Assembly (NCBI GenBank): GCA_031289955.1
Contig: JAITOL010000132.1
Span: 1 to 34,437 of the forward strand
Direction: 5' to 3'
Length of the DNA: 34,437 bases
Source of the DNA: Synergistaceae bacterium
Lineage (GTDB): Bacteria; Synergistota; Synergistia; Synergistales; Synergistaceae
Shown: positions 17,383-25,083 of the stretch, piece after piece
How the letters are laid out: each line of letters starts with the position of its first letter
Numbering within the stretch: the stretch's first letter is position 1
Made by a program: the position numbers and the translations under genes
Notes under the pieces: generated by a model
What the model was told of the DNA's origin: nothing
What the model saw: the letters and a program-made list of their open reading frames with translations, nothing else
Database searches by the model: none

Positions 17383-18882
17383 ATGAGCGAAACAGGAACC
17401 CCGAACAGGGCGCCGTCCGCTGAAATAGTGCTCGGCCTGATACCGGAGGGAGTCAGCATCGACGTATTGAGGGAGAAGGGAATAATTCCCATAGCCGCGG
17501 AAGACGGCCTCATGACGGTGGCGGCTCACTCGGCGGCGGCGGCCATGGACGCTCAGCTGCTGGCAATGGGCGCGGGCATGTCCCTGAAACTTGAAATATT
17601 ACCTCAAGGTCAGATAACTTCTGTAATCAGGGCTCTTTACGACCTCAAGAGCGGAGTGGAGCAGGATACGCTGAACGCTATAGAATCGGTGAACGACCTG
17701 TCCGAGCTCGCCCGCCAGGAAGTGATGAGCGACACTGTGGACGCCCCGGTAATCAAGCTCGTCAACGGGGTGTTGCTCGAGGCAATAAAAGAGCGGGCTA
17801 CCGACATCCACCTCGAACCGTTCGAGGACAAGCTGCAGGTTCGCTATAGAATAGACGGGGTGCTGAGCGACCGTTACGAATTGACAAAGGGACACCAGTC
17901 TCCCGTCACCAGCAGGATAAAGGTAATGGCTCACATGGATATCGCCGAACGATTCGTGCCTCAGGACGGCAGGATCGGAATCACTCTTGGGGACAGGGCT
18001 GTGGATATAAGGGTCAGCTCGCTGCCGACCCAGCACGGCGAGCGCATCGTCATGAGATTGCTCGACAGGGCGCGCGGCTTGCTCTCACTGGAGGAGCTCG
18101 GCATGAGAAGCGAGGAGCGCGACAGGCTCGAACATCTCATCCACAGCCCTCACGGCATGATACTTCTGACAGGGCCCACGGGCTCCGGCAAAAGCACGAC
18201 GCTTTACGCGATACTGCAAGCCCTCCGCAGGCCCGAAGTCAACATAATAACGGTCGAGGATCCGATCGAATATGACGTGCCCGGCATAGGGCAGGTGCAG
18301 GTGAACGAAAAAGCCGGAGTGACGTTCGGAACGTCGCTCCGTTCCATCCTCCGTCAGGATCCCGACATCATAATGATAGGCGAGATGAGGGACTTCGACA
18401 CCGCTCATATAGGGATTCAGTCGTCGCTTACCGGACACCTCGTCTTATCGACACTGCACACCAACGACGCGCCCAGCGCCATTTCCCGCCTCGCCGACAT
18501 GGGAGTCGAGCCATATCTGATAGCCGGTTCCCTGCGCGGGGTGGTGGCGCAGCGGCTCGTCCGCAGGATATGCCCAAAGTGCAAAAAATCAATTCCGGCC
18601 CCTCGGGCCATGGAGAATTTATATGGCTTGAAACGAGCGTTCGTGGGCGAGGGATGCGACGAATGCGCGCACACGGGCTACAAGGGAAGGTTCGGGCTCT
18701 ATGAGCAGTTCGACATAACGCCTGAGATCGCGAACGCGATATCCTCTCAGGCCCCTCTTGCCACTCTCAGGACAATAGCCAGGCAAAACGGACTGCGCAC
18801 CCTCGTCGAGCTTGGGTTGGAACGCGTGGCGGCGGGAGACACGACGCCGGAGGAGATGCTCCGTGTCGTCGGAGAGGAATAA
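17383..18882 (+). CDS. gspE: Type II secretion ATPase GspE
   Basis: Cytoplasmic hexameric ATPase that powers pseudopilus assembly; 499 residues. An N-terminal MshEN/N1-like domain is followed by the GspE core: RATDIHLEP, VRYRIDGVL, Walker A GPTGSGKSTT (Lys270), the Asp-box region ITVEDPIEYDVPGIGQVQVN, Walker B DIIMIGEMRD, the His-box GHLVLSTLHTNDA, and a zinc-binding CxxC pair at 397/400 with a second at 425/428. The zinc motif separates GspE/PilB from retraction ATPases such as PilT. It begins six bases after gspD and ends directly against gspF. Confidence 0.95.
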   Translation: MSETGTPNRAPSAEIVLGLIPEGVSIDVLREKGIIPIAAEDGLMTVAAHSAAAAMDAQLLAMGAGMSLKLEILPQGQITSVIRALYDLKSGVEQDTLNAIESVNDLSELARQEVMSDTVDAPVIKLVNGVLLEAIKERATDIHLEPFEDKLQVRYRIDGVLSDRYELTKGHQSPVTSRIKVMAHMDIAERFVPQDGRIGITLGDRAVDIRVSSLPTQHGERIVMRLLDRARGLLSLEELGMRSEERDRLEHLIHSPHGMILLTGPTGSGKSTTLYAILQALRRPEVNIITVEDPIEYDVPGIGQVQVNEKAGVTFGTSLRSILRQDPDIIMIGEMRDFDTAHIGIQSSLTGHLVLSTLHTNDAPSAISRLADMGVEPYLIAGSLRGVVAQRLVRRICPKCKKSIPAPRAMENLYGLKRAFVGEGCDECAHTGYKGRFGLYEQFDITPEIANAISSQAPLATLRTIARQNGLRTLVELGLERVAAGDTTPEEMLRVVGEE

Positions 18883-20043
18883 ATGCCCCTCTACAAAATA
18901 GCCGCTTACGATCCAAAGGGCAATCACAAAAACCTCAGGAGGGAGGCCGCTAACGAGGACGAGCTTCTCAAAGGCCTGAGCCTCGACGGTTACATCCCCA
19001 TTTCCATCAAAGCTGAAAGTGAAAATGTACATGACGCCCGCCGCGTCAAAAAACTCAGCGCCGACAATCAGCATATGTTTTGCACTATGTTGTCGGCCTT
19101 CCTGGAGAGCGGATTATCCCTCACGGAGGTGCTCGGCATACTCCAAAAACAAACCCGCGACAAACAGCTCCTGTTTGTCTACAGCTCTCTTCGCGAGTCG
19201 GTCGAATCGGGAAGATCGCTCGCTTCCAGCATGAAAACGCAGGGGGTTTTCAGGGACTCGATAATAGGAATGGTGGAGGCGGGGGAGAGATCGTCAACGC
19301 TTCCGGCAGTATTGGACAGCGCCGCGGCGTTTCTCCAAAGCGAAATAACGCTCAAAAGAAGGATACAATCAGCCCTCACATATCCGATTCTCATGCTGAT
19401 CGTCGGGACGTTCGTCGTGGCGTTCCTCGTGACTTACGTCGTGCCTCAGATGACGGATATCGTGGTAAAGGCGGGACGCGAGCTTCCTTTGGCGACAAGG
19501 GCGCTGCTCGGCATATCGTCCCTCGTCAGGATAGGAGCGATACCGACTGTGCTGCTGTGCGCAGCCGCGTATATTTACATGAAACGGCGCGGTAAAAAAA
19601 TATCGTTTCCGTTCTTTAAGGGGACGCGAAATCTGCTGACCGTGTCGATCGTCTTCTCACAGCTTGCCACCCTGATAAAATCCGGCGTTCCTCTCGTGCA
19701 GGCCATAGAGATGTCGGAAAGCATGGATCCGAAAAAAGGCAGGATGAAATTTCTTGCCGGAGAGGTCAAAAAAGGCTACAGGTTTTCCCAAAGCCTGGAA
19801 CGGGAGGGCTCTTTCACCGAAGACGTAATAGCGATAGTGCGTATAGGGGAGGTCGGAGGAAATCTCCCCACCTGTCTCGAACGAATATCCGCCAACGCAT
19901 GGAATTTCGTCCAAAACATGATGCAGAAATGGTCGAGCCTGGCGGAACCCATAATAATCATCATCCTCGGAGTCGTGGTTGGCTTCGTCGTCCTCGCGGT
20001 ATTGCTCCCGATATTCAACCTTTCCGACATAGCCCAACTCTAG
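18883..20043 (+). CDS. gspF: Type II secretion inner-membrane protein GspF
   Basis: A polytopic platform protein of 386 residues with two T2SSF domains (about 65-185 and 265-385) and three membrane helices (about 165-190, 215-235, 353-378). The first domain has FCTMLSAFLESGLSLTEVL and GRSLASSM, and the second has FSQLATLIKSGVPLVQAIEMSE and RIGEVGGNLPTCLERI, which are typical repeats. The ATG abuts the gspE stop. This is the last gene of the secretion run; I see no intrinsic terminator after it. Confidence 0.94.
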   Translation: MPLYKIAAYDPKGNHKNLRREAANEDELLKGLSLDGYIPISIKAESENVHDARRVKKLSADNQHMFCTMLSAFLESGLSLTEVLGILQKQTRDKQLLFVYSSLRESVESGRSLASSMKTQGVFRDSIIGMVEAGERSSTLPAVLDSAAAFLQSEITLKRRIQSALTYPILMLIVGTFVVAFLVTYVVPQMTDIVVKAGRELPLATRALLGISSLVRIGAIPTVLLCAAAYIYMKRRGKKISFPFFKGTRNLLTVSIVFSQLATLIKSGVPLVQAIEMSESMDPKKGRMKFLAGEVKKGYRFSQSLEREGSFTEDVIAIVRIGEVGGNLPTCLERISANAWNFVQNMMQKWSSLAEPIIIIILGVVVGFVVLAVLLPIFNLSDIAQL

Positions 20044-20077
20044 CGATTCCCCAAGAAACCGCTGATTATCCCAGATT

Positions 20078-20120
20078 TGTTGTAAATACAACAGACCTGC
20101 CGGCGGCGGCAATATATTAT
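20078..20120 (+). promoter_or_regulatory. Predicted activator-dependent hcp promoter
   Basis: A perfect dyad TGTTGT-AAAT-ACAACA lies at 20078-20093, with its centre at 20085.5. A -10-like TATTAT lies at 20115-20120, with no recognisable -35 hexamer at the correct spacing. If transcription starts about 7 bases after the -10, near 20127, the dyad centre falls at about -41.5, the standard position for a class II CRP/FNR-family activator. Regulators of this family (HcpR, DNR, FNR) control hcp in many anaerobes. The specific regulator is not identified. Confidence 0.55.
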
Positions 20121-20202
20121 GATGCCGTGAATCGGGAGGCGCAAAGAGCGAGTTGTATGACACAGGTTCGGATCAACGATACCTAAGAGGGAGTGGGACG
20201 CA

Positions 20203-21777
20203 ATGAGTAATATGTTTTGTTTCCAATGCGAAGGGACCGCGGGCGGAAAGGGTTGCGCGGGGCGTCAGGGTGTTTGCGGCAAGAAAGACCGCACGGCAAT
20301 TTTGCAGGATGAATTGACCGGAGAGCTCGTGACCCTGGCTCGCGCCGCTTTGAAAAATGAGCCGACCGGGCGCTCGGATATCCTTATCATGGAAGGGCTC
20401 TTTATGACAGTCACGAATGTCAATTTTAGCGACGCGGATATAGAGCGGAAAATCAGCGAAGTACGGCTGGAAACCCGCGCGATGGATCCAAATTCGAGCG
20501 ATTCCTCCGGATTTGACATGACGAAACTCTGGGAAGCGGATGAGGACATCAGGTCGCTGAAGTCCCTGGTTTTATTTGGAATACGTGGGATAGCCGCCTA
20601 CGCCTATCACGCCTTCGTACTCGGCAGAAGCGACGAAGAGATCGCCGCGTTCTTCCGCAAAGCCCTTGCGGTTGTGGGAAACGACGGCTATGGTATGGAA
20701 GAACTCCTGCCCATCGTCATGGAAACGGGCAAAATAAATTTCAAATGTATGGAGCTGCTTGACGGGGCTAACACTGAAACTTACGGAACCCCGAACCCAA
20801 CGACGGTATCGCTCACAGTTGAAAAAGGCCCATTTATCGTCGTCAGCGGACATGATTTACACGACCTGAAGCTGCTGCTCGAACAAACGAAGGGAAGCGG
20901 GGTGAACGTCTATACTCACGGCGAAATGCTGCCCTCTCACGGTTATCCCGAGCTGAAAAAATATCCGAGGCTCAAGGGGAATTTTGGAACCGCATGGCAG
21001 AATCAGCAAAAAGAATTCGACGGGATCCCCGCGCCGGTGCTCTTCACCACAAATTGCCTGATGCCGGTGCGGGAGAGTTACAGCGATCGGGTATTCACAA
21101 CGGCGATGGCGGGATATCCGGGGCTCGTTCACATCGGGGACGACAAAGATTTCAAGCCCGTGATCGATAAGGCGCTCGAACTCGGCGGATATGCGGAGGA
21201 TCGACGCATGACCGGCACCAACGGAGGAAGTGAAGTCGTGACCGGCTTTGGTCGCGCAGCGGTGCTCTCGCGCGCGGAAACTGTTATAAACGCCGTTAAA
21301 AGCGGCGCTATAAGCCATTTTTTCCTCGTCGGCGGGTGTGACGGAGCTGAGGCGGGACGCAATTACTTCACGGAATTTGTGAGGCGGACTCCGGGCGACT
21401 CGATAATACTGACGCTCGCTTGCGGAAAATATCGCTTCAACGATATGAATCTTGGGGAAATAGGCGGGCTGCCTCGCGTCATGGACATGGGGCAATGCAA
21501 CGACGCGTACTCCGCGATCAAAGTGGCGCTCGCCCTGGCGGAGGCTTTCGGCTGCGGAGTGAACGACCTGCCGCTCTCCATGGTGTTGTCGTGGTATGAA
21601 CAGAAGGCAGTCAGCATCCTCCTGACTCTGCTTTGCCTGGGCGTCAAAAACATACTGCTCGGCCCCAGTCTGCCGGCGTTCGTGTCGCCAAACGTTCTGA
21701 ATTATCTCATCAATAATTTCAATATAGCTCCTATCAGCGCTCCTGAACAGGATTTAAAGACGATTCTGGGGAAATGA
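20203..21777 (+). CDS. hcp: Hybrid cluster protein (hydroxylamine / NO reductase)
   Basis: A cytoplasmic Fe-S protein of 524 residues linked to nitrosative stress; family members reduce NO or hydroxylamine. The N-terminal cluster motif is C6-x2-C9-x8-C18-x6-C25, close to the class I spacing expected for a [4Fe-4S] cluster in anaerobes. All hybrid-cluster ligands can be placed: His217 (SGHDLHD), Glu241 (THGEML), Cys285 (TTNCLMP), Cys379 (VGGCDGAE), Cys407 (LACGKYRF), Cys432 (MGQCNDAY), Glu466 with Lys468 (WYEQKA). GGGAGTGGG upstream of the ATG serves as the ribosome binding site. The gene is flanked by its own predicted promoter and a strong terminator, so it is monocistronic. No hcr reductase is adjacent. 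Confidence 0.96.
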   Translation: MSNMFCFQCEGTAGGKGCAGRQGVCGKKDRTAILQDELTGELVTLARAALKNEPTGRSDILIMEGLFMTVTNVNFSDADIERKISEVRLETRAMDPNSSDSSGFDMTKLWEADEDIRSLKSLVLFGIRGIAAYAYHAFVLGRSDEEIAAFFRKALAVVGNDGYGMEELLPIVMETGKINFKCMELLDGANTETYGTPNPTTVSLTVEKGPFIVVSGHDLHDLKLLLEQTKGSGVNVYTHGEMLPSHGYPELKKYPRLKGNFGTAWQNQQKEFDGIPAPVLFTTNCLMPVRESYSDRVFTTAMAGYPGLVHIGDDKDFKPVIDKALELGGYAEDRRMTGTNGGSEVVTGFGRAAVLSRAETVINAVKSGAISHFFLVGGCDGAEAGRNYFTEFVRRTPGDSIILTLACGKYRFNDMNLGEIGGLPRVMDMGQCNDAYSAIKVALALAEAFGCGVNDLPLSMVLSWYEQKAVSILLTLLCLGVKNILLGPSLPAFVSPNVLNYLINNFNIAPISAPEQDLKTILGK

Positions 21778-21792
21778 ACGACGGATAAAACG

Positions 21793-21839
21793 AAAAAAGC
21801 GTCGACGCCTTGAAGCAATGGCGTTGACGCTTTTTTTTT
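21793..21839 (+). terminator. Strong rho-independent terminator after hcp
   Basis: GCGTCGACGCC pairs with GGCGTTGACGC (11 bp with one G-T wobble), extended by A/T pairs at the base. The loop TTGAAGCAAT can close by three more pairs. A run of nine T follows. It isolates hcp from the PadR operon. Confidence 0.93.
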
Positions 21840-21875
21840 GCGCTCCGAAGGTTATTGAATCAGCGGTTCCTAAAC

Positions 21876-21903
21876 TTGACGAACTGATATATTGCTTTAT
21901 AAT
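21876..21903 (+). promoter_or_regulatory. Strong sigma-70 promoter of the padR operon
   Basis: TTGACG at 21876-21881 and a perfect TATAAT at 21898-21903 are separated by 16 bp. Transcription should start near 21910 and drive padR, the VIT-domain gene and the exosortase gene, which are linked by ATGA overlaps. Confidence 0.8.
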
Positions 21904-21906
21904 ATA
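21888..21906. promoter_or_regulatory. Candidate PadR operator overlapping the -10 box
   Basis: An inverted repeat TATATT-(7)-AATATA spans 21888-21906 and covers the -10 hexamer. PadR-family repressors commonly bind AT-rich dyads over their own promoter, so this could be an autoregulatory operator. The repeat is AT-rich and could also arise by chance from the promoter itself. Confidence 0.4.
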
Positions 21907-21963
21907 CCGCAATGTAAGATACTTGTCCGGGAATGAATACCTGAGGAAACGGAGAAACGGTCA

Positions 21964-22005
21964 ATGAAAATATCGAACGGGAGCCGATTTTTGCGTCATG
22001 GGTGA
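21964..22005 (+). CDS. Possible 13-codon leader peptide overlapping the padR start
   Basis: ATG at 21964 has a GGAG Shine-Dalgarno nine bases upstream, better placed than the one for padR. It encodes MKISNGSRFLRHG and stops with TGA at 22003-22005, overlapping the padR ATG (21998) by eight bases. This arrangement would allow translational coupling of padR to the leader. It is too short to be supported by anything but position and ribosome binding site. Confidence 0.3.
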   Translation: MKISNGSRFLRHG

Positions 22006-22360
22006 GAACGACGACATCCGGGTATGGATATCTCAGCTTCGCAAGGGTCTTGCCGAGCTGTGCGTGCTCGCGTGCCTTCGCGACGGAGAGGCCTACGGAT
22101 ATGAACTTCTCCGCAGGCTCAAAACATATCCGTGGCTTTCGGTGACGGAGGGGACGTTGTATCCAATATTGAACCGCGCCGCGGACGCGGGGTGGGTGGC
22201 GCTCGAACACAGGGCGTCGGTAACCGGGCCGCCACGGCGATATTACAGCATGACGGAAGCCGGAACGAAACGCCTCACTGGCATGATAAAGGCCTGGCAC
22301 GAAATAGGAGCTTCAGTGGAAGTTTTATTAAATGATAATAATTCGGGGGGAGAACTATGA
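21998..22360 (+). CDS. PadR-family transcriptional regulator
   Basis: A 120-residue winged-helix regulator. The PadR core is clear: LRKGLAELCVLACLRDGEAYGYELLRRL, then VTEGTLYPILNRAADAGWV, and the wing PPRRYYSMTEAGTKRLTGMI. The C-terminal helix is short, as in PadR subfamily-2 proteins. These proteins are usually repressors, responding to small molecules or membrane stress, and often sit next to genes for proteins with a HAAS (DUF1700-like) domain, as here. The stop overlaps the start of the next gene (ATGA). The effector is unknown. Confidence 0.92.
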   Translation: MGENDDIRVWISQLRKGLAELCVLACLRDGEAYGYELLRRLKTYPWLSVTEGTLYPILNRAADAGWVALEHRASVTGPPRRYYSMTEAGTKRLTGMIKAWHEIGASVEVLLNDNNSGGEL

Positions 22361-25083
22361 CGGATTACAATCTGCCGGAGAGGCTCCGGCAATATCTCGC
22401 TTCAGTCGACGAGGCGCTCGCCGGAAGCGGCGTGGACGCCCTTGTTCGAGCTGGCATAATCAGGGATATAGAGGCGCAGATAGCCGATATGCGCTCCGAA
22501 GAAGGGAGGACGGAAGATGATATACTCTCCCGCCTCGATCCTCCCGAAGCATATATCGATCCATCCTCCTTTGTGAGCGTCACGGGGAAATCGCCGAAAC
22601 AACGCATAGTTGACGGGGCGGAAAACCATTCGAGACCGACGCGCGTTCTCGAAATATGCCTTTACGTCATTACTGTGATCGGCGCGGCGGCCGCGATCAT
22701 CACGGAAGCCGTATTCAAGCTATGCAAGAGCGGCTTGGGCAATCCGATTCCGACGGAGGCACATCTGGCAGCCCTCCTGGCGACGCCGATTATAATCATA
22801 TATACCGCGATTTCCCTTCGCAAAAACCGGGCGCGCGTTCACGACAGGACGCTCGCCTTCATGAACGGATTTCTTCTGGTGGTCGCAATATCGTACTCGG
22901 CGGCTTTTGCGCCGCTCGACGCCATGCTGTTGTATCACGGAATGTCCCGTCCGGTATATATATTCGCCACTCCATTGATCCTTCTATGCCTGCTGCCTCT
23001 ATCCCCATGGCTCGCTCTCTTTTCGGGCTGCGCGCAGGGACTCCGGCTTCGCGAATATTTCAGGAATAACGATCATCGCCCAAAGATCGGGCGATGGTGG
23101 ATCGGAGGGCTGACTCTGGGGCTGCTGATAATAGGGGGATGGGAAGGTTACGCGGCTTTGCGGGAACAAGCGGTCGATAAAGCCATGATGGGGGAGGGCG
23201 CCGCCCGTCAGGCCGGGATCGACATGCTCCGGAGGCTCCACGCCGAGCCGGTGATATTGCGAAACTCCTATGCCCGGGACTTTGCGCCTGATGGCACGAT
23301 ATTCTTCTTTTACATGAAAGGCCGCAACAGGATGTACAACTCGGCGGCATATCAAACCCTTTATTACCGTATGACGGGGAGGGACTACCGCGACGCATCG
23401 AGATCCCCGAGCGCCGAACGCATCGAGGAGACCATGGACAACAATTCTCAGATAGGCGGCGACATTGTCGGCTCTTCGGTTCGTCGGTTGTCGCTGAGGA
23501 GCGCGGCTCTCGATATAAGCGCCTCCAGCTCCCAGGATGGGAGAGATTCCGGACCATCCGCGGCGTACGCCGAACTCATGCTTGAATTTCTCAATGAGGG
23601 CGGCGGCGCGCAGGAAGCAAGATGCCAGATAATCCTGCCGCCGGGCGGAGTGGCGAGCAGGCTCACTCTTTGGATAGACGGAGTCGAGCAGGAATCAGCT
23701 TTCGGCGGAAGATCGACGGTCAAAGAGGCATACCGGGATGTGGCTGTCACACAGCGCCGCGATCCGGCGCTCGTTACCACAAGCGGACCGGACAGGGTGC
23801 TGCTTCAATGTTTCCCGGTGCGGCCGAACATACCAATGAAGGTGAAGGTCGGTTTCACGCTGCCGCTGATACCGGACGGCGATAAATCGTCCCTCGTATT
23901 GCCATACATAGCGGAGAGGAATTTCGCTTATGCGCCCGGACTCGAGGTGGCTGTCTGGGCTGAGAGCAACGCCGCGATTACGACCGAAACCGCCGGATTG
24001 ATAAAGGAGGCGATTACCGCGACGAAGAGAACGGGCGAAGGTCTCGTCGACGCCTCCCGCACGCTTTACGCCGTGCGAGGCAAAGTCGCGCCGAACGCCC
24101 TGGCGGATTGCGCGCTATACCAACCCGCCAATCCCGGAACCGTAGCGTATCGCGCGGAGCTTTCCGGAGTTGTCGGTTATAGTTCGCTCGTCCGCGCCGA
24201 ACCATACAAGGAAAGGCTGGTCGCCGTCGTGCTCGACACATCGGTTTCGATGGCGGCAAAACTCAAGGGCTCAGGAGAAGGTTTCCAACTGGCAAACGCT
24301 TTGCGCGCCGCGCCGGACGGGGTAAAAATAGCGTTGTTCGCCGGTAGTACGGCTATACCGCCAATGACTGCCGCCGAATCCATGGATAAGTGGCCGGCGA
24401 TATTGAAGAACATCAGGTTCGAGGGCGCGGATGAACAGACGGGCAATCTCGAACGGGCCTGGGATTTGTGCGCCGCGCAACCCAACTCGGCCGTTCTGTG
24501 GATACACGATAAGCTCCCTGCGGATATAGCGGACATGACCGGGATTCAACAGCGGATTCGCAGACGCGCGGGCGAGGCGTCTCCCGCCATATTCTCCCTC
24601 CAATTGGCCTCTGGAGCGAACAGGATCGAGGAGAAAATCCCCGCGATAAAACGCCTGCCGGCCTATTACGGCCTTCCGCTCGAAGAGAGGCTGTCCCGCG
24701 TGCTTTCCATGTCGCTCTATCCCAACATGACGAACCGCGAACAGATTTTCTCGACAGACGCTCCGGCCATGTTCACCGCGCAAGGATCGCCCCATATAAC
24801 GCGTCTGGCGTACGCCGGATATATCTCCCAAAAAACCAATTCCGGCGGGAGCGTCACCGAAGACGAAAGGGAACGCGCGCGCGAAATACGCATAGTCACG
24901 GAAGCGACCGGCGCCGTCGTGCTGGAGAGCGCCGCGCAGTACAAAAGCCACGATCTGAATCCCGCGTCGAACTCGAAAAACATTCCGACGATACCGGAGC
25001 CGGAGGAATACGCGATCATGGCCGTGGTCTGCGCCCTGCTCGTCATTATCTGGAGGCGGCGTTTGGATTGCCGCGCGAGATGA
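22357..25083 (+). CDS. HAAS / five-helix / VIT / vWA membrane protein with PEP-CTERM-like sorting tail
   Basis: A 908-residue protein. Residues 5-67 form a HAAS-type helical domain (ERLRQYLASVDEAL, then DDILSRLDPPEAYI), usually paired with PadR. Five membrane helices follow (about 97-119, 136-154, 166-186, 199-224, 246-262), placing the rest outside the cell if the N-terminus is cytoplasmic. Residues about 372-520 resemble a VIT domain: a beta-sandwich with FLNEGGGAQEARCQIILPPGG, KEAYRDVAVTQRRDPALV and FPVRPNIPMKVKV. A von Willebrand A-like domain starts near 620, with a MIDAS DTSVS at 627-631. The C-terminus reads PEP (880-882), a short hydrophobic helix (885-899) and RRR (900-902), a PEP-CTERM-like sorting signal. 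The adjacent exosortase is the likely processing enzyme. GGGGGGAG precedes the ATG. Confidence 0.82.
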   Translation: MTDYNLPERLRQYLASVDEALAGSGVDALVRAGIIRDIEAQIADMRSEEGRTEDDILSRLDPPEAYIDPSSFVSVTGKSPKQRIVDGAENHSRPTRVLEICLYVITVIGAAAAIITEAVFKLCKSGLGNPIPTEAHLAALLATPIIIIYTAISLRKNRARVHDRTLAFMNGFLLVVAISYSAAFAPLDAMLLYHGMSRPVYIFATPLILLCLLPLSPWLALFSGCAQGLRLREYFRNNDHRPKIGRWWIGGLTLGLLIIGGWEGYAALREQAVDKAMMGEGAARQAGIDMLRRLHAEPVILRNSYARDFAPDGTIFFFYMKGRNRMYNSAAYQTLYYRMTGRDYRDASRSPSAERIEETMDNNSQIGGDIVGSSVRRLSLRSAALDISASSSQDGRDSGPSAAYAELMLEFLNEGGGAQEARCQIILPPGGVASRLTLWIDGVEQESAFGGRSTVKEAYRDVAVTQRRDPALVTTSGPDRVLLQCFPVRPNIPMKVKVGFTLPLIPDGDKSSLVLPYIAERNFAYAPGLEVAVWAESNAAITTETAGLIKEAITATKRTGEGLVDASRTLYAVRGKVAPNALADCALYQPANPGTVAYRAELSGVVGYSSLVRAEPYKERLVAVVLDTSVSMAAKLKGSGEGFQLANALRAAPDGVKIALFAGSTAIPPMTAAESMDKWPAILKNIRFEGADEQTGNLERAWDLCAAQPNSAVLWIHDKLPADIADMTGIQQRIRRRAGEASPAIFSLQLASGANRIEEKIPAIKRLPAYYGLPLEERLSRVLSMSLYPNMTNREQIFSTDAPAMFTAQGSPHITRLAYAGYISQKTNSGGSVTEDERERAREIRIVTEATGAVVLESAAQYKSHDLNPASNSKNIPTIPEPEEYAIMAVVCALLVIIWRRRLDCRAR

